Notes under the pieces: generated by a model
What the model saw: the letters and a program-made list of their open reading frames with translations, nothing else
Told to the model about the DNA's origin: nothing
Database searches by the model: none
Position numbers and translations under genes: made by a program
Shown here: positions 55,009-61,505 of the stretch, in pieces
Position numbering within the stretch: the stretch's first letter is position 1
Layout: the number at the start of each line of letters is the position of its first letter
Assembly: GCF_003206045.1 (NCBI RefSeq)
Contig: NZ_PZJM01000007.1
Location: forward strand, 16,023-80,022
DNA: 64,000 nucleotides
Direction of reading: 5' to 3'
Source: Salinicola lusitanus
Lineage (GTDB): Bacteria; Pseudomonadota; Gammaproteobacteria; Pseudomonadales; Halomonadaceae

Positions 55009-58000
55009 TCTGTGGCGGAAGGCCATTTTATTGTGCGCGCTCGGGGGGAGTGCTTCGGTTCTGGCGCAGTCATCGGATGCGACGCTTCAGCCGTTATTCG
55101 AGCAGGCCGATTTCTGGCAGTCACATCAACGCAATGATCTGGCCGAAGAATCCTTGAATCGGGTACTGACAGCGGATCCTGGCAACCCCGAAGCGCTCTA
55201 TCGTCTGGGAATGATGGCCGTCGCCAATCAGGACACGGAAGCGGTGACACGGTGGCTCTCTCAACTGTCTCAAGCCGCGCCGGACGACCCCCGGGTAGAA
55301 CGATTGCGCCAGGCGCAGGCGCGCAGTGACATCGACAACGCCGAACTGGCTAGAGCCCGGGCGTTGGCGCGCGCCGGCAATACCGAGCAGGCGGTGCGGG
55401 CGTATCAAAGCCTGATCTCACCCACGGACCCACCGTGGGATCTGGCCCCGGAATATTACGAAACGCTGGCAGGTACGCCCGAGGGCTGGGAGCAAGCGCG
55501 TGCCGGCCTGGAACGTCTGAATCAGCGGGATCCGGGCGATCACGCCGTGTCTCTGGCGCTGGCCCGGGTTCTCACCTATCGAGCAGAGACTCGCGAGGAT
55601 GGCATCGCGCGGCTGGCGGCGATGTCCCAGAGTACGGATGTGAAGGCTGCCTGGCGTCAAGCGCTGCTTTGGCTCGATGCCAGTGCTGACGATCAGGGCG
55701 TGTACGAACGCTATCTGCAACGTTATCCCGACGACCAGGCGGTGCGGGAGTACTATCTTGCCAAAACCGCGGTACCCGAGACCGACACGCTAGGCGCGGC
55801 GCGACAAGCCGGTTACACGGCTCTGGACAAGCAGAACCTCGATGAAGCGCAGCGTCAGTTCCAGCGTGTTCTGGACGAGACGCCAAACGATGCCGAGGCG
55901 TTGGCCGGGCTGGGGCTGGTTCAGCTACGCCGGCAGCGTTTCGCCGAGGCGCGGGACGAGCTTGGCAGAGCCATCTCGCTCTCGCCGCAGAGCGCTTCTC
56001 GCTGGCAGGGGGCGTTTCGTAGCGCCAGCTTCTATGCGGAATTGGCCGAGGTTCGGCGTCTGGCGGACCAGGGGCATCTCGACCAGGCGCTGAGCAAGGT
56101 GGCTCCGCTGGGTCGAACATCCGGCCAGGATGGCCGCTCCGCACAACTGCTCGAGGCAGAACTGCTACGCCGCGACGGACAGCTGGAGGCTGCGGAGCAG
56201 GGGTATCGTCGGTTGATGGAGCGCAGTCCCTCCGACGTTGCGGCGGCCAGTGGTCTTGTCAACGTGCTTCGGGACCAGAAACGCTGGGACGAGGCGGCTC
56301 AGGTTGCCGAGAAGTTGCCGGCCCGAGTTCGCGACGGCCTTGGCGATCCGCGTCATGATCAGGCGATGGCGTTGCGACAGCAGGCGAACCAGTCTCTGTT
56401 GGCAGGTAACTCGACGCAGGCACAGCAGCAGTTGATTCAGGCGGTCAATCTGGCTCCGGAAGATCCCTGGATACGATTGGATCTCGCGCGTCTCTATCAA
56501 TCTCAGGGCAAGCCGTATCAGGCCAGCTTCGTGATGTCCCCGCTACTGGGAACGGCTGCTTCGCCGGATGCACTCAAGGCGGCGGCGCTGTTGGCCAGCG
56601 AGCAGCAGCATTGGGACGAGGCGGCGGAATTTCTCGATCGCCTGCCGACGGAGGGGCGAGATGCGGACACCGTCGCCCTGGCGCAGCGGGTGACGTTCAA
56701 CCGGCGGCTGGCGTCTCTACGCCAACGCCTGGACAGTCACGATCCCGCCGCGCGACAGGCGCTGCTCGACTGGTATCGACAGCCGCCGCAGACGCCTGCG
56801 GATCTGGGTGGCCTGGCGCTGTTGATGGCAGACAACGGCGAGCAGGGAATGGCCCTGCAACTCGTTCGGAGTCGCCTGGCCGATGCCGACATCGACGAGT
56901 CCCCAACCGATTATCTGAACTACGCTCTCGTGCTCGCCAAGTCCGGACGTATCCGCGAGGCGAACGATCTGCTGCGACGGCTGGATGAGGCGGCTTCGAG
57001 CAGCGAGGATCGTCTGGCAGTCCAGTCGACCGCGCGAGGCCTCGCGGTCGTCGAGGCCGACAGACTGCGTCAGCAGCAGCAGTATGCGGCCGCCTACGAC
57101 GTGTTGCTGCCCCAGTTGCAAGCCGCGCCGGACGACACCTCGCTGTTGTTGGCTCTGGGGCGACTCTACTCCAGTGGCGACATGCCCGAAGCCGCGGGGA
57201 CTGTCTATGACCACCTGCTGGAGCGGAATCCGGACAACGATGACGTGCTCGCTGGCGCGGTGAACGCGGCGCTTGAGCAGGGCGAGGGCGACCGTGCCGA
57301 GCAACTGCTGGTGGACCATGCTCCCATTCGATCGCCCGAGCTGGTGGTGTTGGCGGCGCGCACCGCGCGCATGAAGGGAGACCATCGGCAGGCCGTTCAA
57401 CTGCTCGAGCAGGCGCGGGCGCAACGACTCCAGCAGGACGGCGATCAGTGGCTGCTGCCTGGAACACGAGTCGCCAGCAGTCAATTGCTGCTGCCAGGCA
57501 ATCCTTTCCGCCGGACGCGGGATGCCGCCCGGGTGACCGTCGCGAATGCCGGCGCGATGGCTTCCCGAGGGGCCTGGCTGCCGGGCGCGCCGGATTCGTC
57601 GCAAGCGTCGGCGGGTGTCGATTCGATTGCCGATGATCCCGTGCTGGTGGAGATCGACCGCCTGTTGGCGGAACTGCATGACGAGACGGCGACATACCTG
57701 AAGCCGGAAGCGACATTGCGTTCCCGAGACGGGGAGGAGGGGCTCAGCGAGCTCACTTCGCTAGGCAGCAGCGTCACTTTTTCGGCGGCGCCATTCAAGC
57801 GCGGTCGCCTGGAAGTGTCGCTCTCGCCCGAATATATCTCTGCCGGGACACCGGGCAGCAACGCTCGCGGCCGCTACGGCTCCAACGTGTTCGTGGATGC
57901 TGCCGAAAACCTAAGCGACAGTCTGGATGGTGTCGGTACCGTGCTCGACAGCATTCAGCAGTCGGCGGACAGTTACGCGGCGCTGCAGATTCAGGCGCAG

Positions 58001-59215
58001 GAAAATCCGGATGACCCGCTGATCGAGCGGCAGCTGGCGCGGGCGGCGGAGAACTTCGATGACGCCTTGTCGCGTAATCCGTTCTTCGAGTCCGGAATCG
58101 AAACGGCCTCGCTCTCGACCGAGCAGTTGGCACAATTCCGGACGGCGGTTACGGATTTCGTGGTGACGGATGATCTGTCGACAGCCGATCAGGCGCAATT
58201 GCGCCGCGATATCGACGTGCTGTTCGACGCGGATTTCCAGAATGTCGACGCCGATGGGTTCGATGATATTCGCCAGACACTGGAAGAGAGCATTGCCAAC
58301 GTGCAGCAGGGTATCGCGCGCCGTTTGAGTTCGGTGCCCAGCGCGGCACGCAGTCCCGACTCCATCCATGATGCAGGGGTCGGTCTTAGACTGGCATATC
58401 GCTGGGATAGCGCGGACATCGATATCGGCGCCACGCCTCAGGGCTTCGAGAAGTCCAATATCGTCGGTGGCGTCGCCTGGCGCCCCAAGTTGACGGACAA
58501 CACCACGCTGGAACTGAAGATTGAGCGACGGGCGGTGACGGACAGCGTCCTATCCTATGCTGGGGTCAAGGATCCACTGACAGGCGAAACCTGGGGCGGC
58601 GTGACGCGCACCGGCGGCGCAATCGGTATCGCCTACGATGATGGTGACAGCGGAGCCTATGCATCTGCAGGCGCCTACGCGTACGACGGCGAGCATGTTG
58701 CCGACAACCACTCCGTGGAGGTCACCACGGGTGCCTATGTTCGCCCGATCAACGAGCCGGATCGCCAGCTTCAGATCGGGGTCAACCTCGGCTACATGGG
58801 GTACGACAAGAACCTGCGCTACTTTACCTATGGTCACGGAGGCTACTTCAGTCCGCAGGATTACGTGAGCCTCTCGCTGCCGATCAGTTACCGACAGCGC
58901 CAGGACAAGTGGACCTACCACGCCAGCATTGCACCGGGTTTTCAGAGCTACAGCGAGGACGATGCTGACTACTTCCCCGAAGATGGTGATGCGCAGGATC
59001 TGCTGGACACGCTGGCTGGGGCAGGGCTGGTCAGCCAGTCGCGCTATCAGGGCGAGAGCAAGAGCGGCTTCGGCATCACGCTGAAAGGGGGCGTTGCCTA
59101 TGAGGTGGCGCCGAACTTGAGCGTCGGGGGCGCGGTCGGCTATGACACCTTTGGTGATTACTCGGAAAGTACGGGGCAGTTGTATCTTGATTATCGCTTG
59201 GGGGCGGGACCTTGA
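54998..59215 (+). CDS. bcsC: Cellulose synthase outer-membrane subunit
   Basis: 1405 residues. Signal peptide (KAILLCALGGSASVLAQ), then a long TPR solenoid to about residue 850, then a C-terminal outer-membrane barrel (HDAGVGLRLAYRWDSADIDI, ATPQGFEKSNIVGGVAWRP, LSVGGAVGYDTFGDY). BcsC passes cellulose through the periplasm and outer membrane. Between the first barrel-side segment (ARGRYGSNVFVDA) and HDAGVGL lies an extra stretch at about 966-1124 that is acidic and helical. The protein ends YLDYRLGAGP, with four residues after the last strand rather than a terminal aromatic. AGGAGG precedes the ATG; it overlaps bcsAB by 11 bases. Confidence 0.93.
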   Translation: MKRDLWRKAILLCALGGSASVLAQSSDATLQPLFEQADFWQSHQRNDLAEESLNRVLTADPGNPEALYRLGMMAVANQDTEAVTRWLSQLSQAAPDDPRVERLRQAQARSDIDNAELARARALARAGNTEQAVRAYQSLISPTDPPWDLAPEYYETLAGTPEGWEQARAGLERLNQRDPGDHAVSLALARVLTYRAETREDGIARLAAMSQSTDVKAAWRQALLWLDASADDQGVYERYLQRYPDDQAVREYYLAKTAVPETDTLGAARQAGYTALDKQNLDEAQRQFQRVLDETPNDAEALAGLGLVQLRRQRFAEARDELGRAISLSPQSASRWQGAFRSASFYAELAEVRRLADQGHLDQALSKVAPLGRTSGQDGRSAQLLEAELLRRDGQLEAAEQGYRRLMERSPSDVAAASGLVNVLRDQKRWDEAAQVAEKLPARVRDGLGDPRHDQAMALRQQANQSLLAGNSTQAQQQLIQAVNLAPEDPWIRLDLARLYQSQGKPYQASFVMSPLLGTAASPDALKAAALLASEQQHWDEAAEFLDRLPTEGRDADTVALAQRVTFNRRLASLRQRLDSHDPAARQALLDWYRQPPQTPADLGGLALLMADNGEQGMALQLVRSRLADADIDESPTDYLNYALVLAKSGRIREANDLLRRLDEAASSSEDRLAVQSTARGLAVVEADRLRQQQQYAAAYDVLLPQLQAAPDDTSLLLALGRLYSSGDMPEAAGTVYDHLLERNPDNDDVLAGAVNAALEQGEGDRAEQLLVDHAPIRSPELVVLAARTARMKGDHRQAVQLLEQARAQRLQQDGDQWLLPGTRVASSQLLLPGNPFRRTRDAARVTVANAGAMASRGAWLPGAPDSSQASAGVDSIADDPVLVEIDRLLAELHDETATYLKPEATLRSRDGEEGLSELTSLGSSVTFSAAPFKRGRLEVSLSPEYISAGTPGSNARGRYGSNVFVDAAENLSDSLDGVGTVLDSIQQSADSYAALQIQAQENPDDPLIERQLARAAENFDDALSRNPFFESGIETASLSTEQLAQFRTAVTDFVVTDDLSTADQAQLRRDIDVLFDADFQNVDADGFDDIRQTLEESIANVQQGIARRLSSVPSAARSPDSIHDAGVGLRLAYRWDSADIDIGATPQGFEKSNIVGGVAWRPKLTDNTTLELKIERRAVTDSVLSYAGVKDPLTGETWGGVTRTGGAIGIAYDDGDSGAYASAGAYAYDGEHVADNHSVEVTTGAYVRPINEPDRQLQIGVNLGYMGYDKNLRYFTYGHGGYFSPQDYVSLSLPISYRQRQDKWTYHASIAPGFQSYSEDDADYFPEDGDAQDLLDTLAGAGLVSQSRYQGESKSGFGITLKGGVAYEVAPNLSVGGAVGYDTFGDYSESTGQLYLDYRLGAGP

Positions 59216-59697
59216 AAGCCATCGATGAACACGATCGTCTTAGTCTGGACTACTTCACCCGGCGGCACTGCAGCCGCCAATGGCGAACCTTTCTTAAGGT
59301 ATTGGCCAGCGAGATGCAGTCATCGGCAGGCAAGGAAGAGAGTGCGAGATTCATGCGCCACGTCGGCCGTCATCTCGCAAGCGAGTACCCGCTGGACGCG
59401 CCGGCGACCCTGGGCGATCTCGAAGCTCAGATCAACGCGCGATTGGACAGTATGGATTGGGGATGGTGCACGTTGAACGCAAGCGATGATCATCTGGCTA
59501 TCGAGCATGTCGCCTACCCCGTGGCGGTCGATACGGTCGAAGATCCGGTGGCTGGCGAAGCCTGGACAAGGACCATCAGCGCATTGCTCGAAGGGCTCTA
59601 CAAACATTGGCTCGATGGAGAAGGCGGCGATGCCCCTATTGCGTACCGGCATGGAGAGCCGGGGCGATACCTGGCATTTCGCTATGGCGGTTCCTGA
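59212..59697 (+). CDS. bcsD: Cellulose synthase subunit D
   Basis: 161 residues. Matches the BcsD/AxcesD family: LDYFTRRHCSRQWRTFLKVL at the N-terminus and WTRTISALLEGLYKHWL later. In Komagataeibacter the octameric periplasmic or cytoplasmic ring helps crystallise or align glucan chains. It starts with TTG overlapping the bcsC stop (TTGA), with GGGGGCGGG just upstream. Presence of bcsD with a BcsAB fusion is the layout of acetic-acid-bacteria operons. Confidence 0.88.
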   Translation: MKAIDEHDRLSLDYFTRRHCSRQWRTFLKVLASEMQSSAGKEESARFMRHVGRHLASEYPLDAPATLGDLEAQINARLDSMDWGWCTLNASDDHLAIEHVAYPVAVDTVEDPVAGEAWTRTISALLEGLYKHWLDGEGGDAPIAYRHGEPGRYLAFRYGGS

Positions 59698-60748
59698 GCG
59701 TTGGCAGTTCCTGAGCGGGCGACTGCGCCAGGGACTGTGGATCATGGTGATGCTGGCGATGTCGGCCACGGCATGGGCTCAACCCTTCTTCTCCCGCGGT
59801 GACGCGGGCTGGGAGAGCTACAAGTCGCATTTTCTGTTGCCGGAGGGTCGGATCATCGATACCGCCAACGGCAATGTCAGTCATACCGAAGGGCAGGGCT
59901 GGGGGATGTACCTGGCGGTTCAGTTTCAGGATCGCGAAACCTTCGACCGGTTGTGGCAATGGACCGAAGCTCACTTGGCGAGAGAGGATGTCGCCCTCTA
60001 TTCGTGGCGCTATGACCCGGCGTCCACGCCTCCCGTCGCGGATATCAACAATGCCAGTGACGGGGATCTGTTCATCGCCTGGGCACTGCAACTGGCCGCT
60101 GATCGCTGGGACGACCCGAGATATCGGGCTCGCGCCGACCAGATACTGGATGCGGTCCAGGATGACCTGATCGTGGAGGTAGCGGGATATCGCATCCTGC
60201 TGCCCGCCATGCAAGGGTTTCGTCACCCCGGGTACGTGAACATCAACCTGTCCTACTGGGTCTTGCCGGCATTGCGGGATTTCGCGGCCAGGGAGCCCGC
60301 CGGTCCCTGGCAGTCGCTGATCGACAGTGGCGCCCGACTGTTGACGCTGGCCCGATTCGGCGACCATGACCTGCCTGCCGACTGGTTGAGATTGAGCGAC
60401 TCTGCCAGATTGGCGCCTGCCGAGAAGTGGCCGCCACGCTTCGGCTTCGAGAACGTGCGGGTGCCACTCTACTTCACTTGGGGCAATCGTCGAGATGTCG
60501 ACACGCTCGAGGAGATCGCGCGATTCTGGGATACACCGCTGCCCCCGGCCTGGATCGATGTGACTACCGGCGAGGTCGCAGGGTACCCGCTATCCGAAGG
60601 CGGAATGGCCATCAATTCGCTGTTGGCGGGAAAACCGTGGGAGATCCCGCAACAGTCTGCTGCGGGAGAAAACTACTACTCGGCAACGTTACTGATGTTG
60701 GCACGGGTCGCGGCCAACCAGCTCAGTCTGAGCGGGAGTTACCCGTGA
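59630..60748 (+). CDS. bcsZ: Periplasmic endo-1,4-glucanase (GH8)
   Basis: 372 residues from ATG 59630. The signal peptide hydrophobic core is WIMVMLAMSATAWAQ, with mature start near QPFF. GH8 motifs: SHTEGQGWGMYLAV (general-acid Glu) and NNASDGDLFIAWALQLA (Asp of the catalytic region), then GYVNINLSYWVLP. BcsZ trims stray cellulose in the periplasm and is needed for full yields. ATG 59630 has GGAGAAGG upstream and overlaps bcsD by 68 bases; ATG 59684 gives a more normal signal peptide length (33 residues) but lacks a ribosome site. Confidence 0.92.
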   Translation: MPLLRTGMESRGDTWHFAMAVPERWQFLSGRLRQGLWIMVMLAMSATAWAQPFFSRGDAGWESYKSHFLLPEGRIIDTANGNVSHTEGQGWGMYLAVQFQDRETFDRLWQWTEAHLAREDVALYSWRYDPASTPPVADINNASDGDLFIAWALQLAADRWDDPRYRARADQILDAVQDDLIVEVAGYRILLPAMQGFRHPGYVNINLSYWVLPALRDFAAREPAGPWQSLIDSGARLLTLARFGDHDLPADWLRLSDSARLAPAEKWPPRFGFENVRVPLYFTWGNRRDVDTLEEIARFWDTPLPPAWIDVTTGEVAGYPLSEGGMAINSLLAGKPWEIPQQSAAGENYYSATLLMLARVAANQLSLSGSYP

Positions 60749-60885
60749 TGGCGAGTCGCGCGGCCGAATCGGCGGTGGATCCGGCGCGACTTGTCTCAGT
60801 GGCCGCGGATACTCACCGTCGAGCGTGCCGAGCATCGACCGTGGCGGTTGCTGAGCGTTACCCAACTCGGCGGCGCCCCCGATAG
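60748..60885 (+). CDS. Possible small ORF coupled to bcsZ (45 aa)
   Basis: The bcsZ stop and this ATG share one base (TGATG), a typical coupling arrangement. The product is Ala/Arg-rich with no recognised motif (MASRAAESAVDPARLVSVAA...). It could be a short coupled peptide or chance. I see no support from composition beyond position. Confidence 0.25.
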   Translation: MASRAAESAVDPARLVSVAADTHRRACRASTVAVAERYPTRRRPR

Positions 60886-61505
60886 AAGCCGGAGTTAGGG
60901 GTCAAGTGAGTGCGGCGGCAAAGGTTCAGCGACCCCTATTCGAAAGTGGCCGACGTTCGCGTTGAATATGGCTCGTCGCCGCTGGACCTGGCATCCACCG
61001 ACTAGGACTGGCTTGAGAGTCCCCTCCGACATCGAGTTGATACCCCTCAATTCGACACCCGAACCAATACTTCTGATGATCGGCGCCTCTGCCGTTCTTT
61101 CCCCCTCAGCCGCGCCGCGCTGTCGATTGATGCGTCGATTGGCCCGAGTCCTAGAAAAGTGTCATGGCTTCTTCCGGACATCGTCTGAATACGGGAAGCA
61201 AGGCATTGGGCCAGGTTGGCGGAGAGGGCGTCGCACCAGAAGGTCTCGCCCGGGGCATGGCCCCGGCCAAACCTGTAACGCGATCGATTTAAGGGGGCTA
61301 ATCGTCTCTTTGGTCGAGTCCCGTTGCGCTAACATTTTATAACACGCTGGATTTGCTAAGGTTTGTAAAAACTGCGCTACGATTAATCAAAGCTCTGCAG
61401 GATAATTAATAAAATCTTGTTGCTTCTGGATACCAAACGGTTACTTTTCGCGAATGATGGGGGTGCCCGATTCCCCGTGTCTTCTGTCTGCTGAGGTGAA
61501 AGTCG
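60886..61505. other. 620-bp region between cellulose operon and adhesin gene
   Basis: No convincing gene; a 126-codon frame at 60962-61342 lacks recognisable sequence. Two structures are seen: a quasi-palindrome TCGAGTTGA-TACCCC-TCAATTCGA at 61032-61055 and the GC hairpin at 61250-61266. The last 170 bases (from about 61330) are AT-rich and should contain the promoter of the adhesin. Confidence 0.5.
61250..61266 (+). terminator. GC hairpin, possible end of the bcs transcript
   Basis: CCGGGGC-ATG-GCCCCGG is a perfect 7-bp stem with a 3-base loop. Flanking CCAGGTTGG (61211-61219) and CCAAACCTG (61267-61275) can pair around it with one bulge, making a larger structure. No T-run follows, so it may be a structured leader or 3' end rather than an intrinsic terminator. 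Confidence 0.35.

Noticed and set aside
61211..61275. GEMM c-di-GMP riboswitch upstream of the adhesin
   Set aside because: The conserved core blocks and tetraloop/receptor of GEMM are not found; only simple hairpins are visible.
60962..61342. 126-codon frame after the cellulose operon
   Set aside because: No recognisable domain, Arg/Ser-rich shadow-like composition, and no clear ribosome site.
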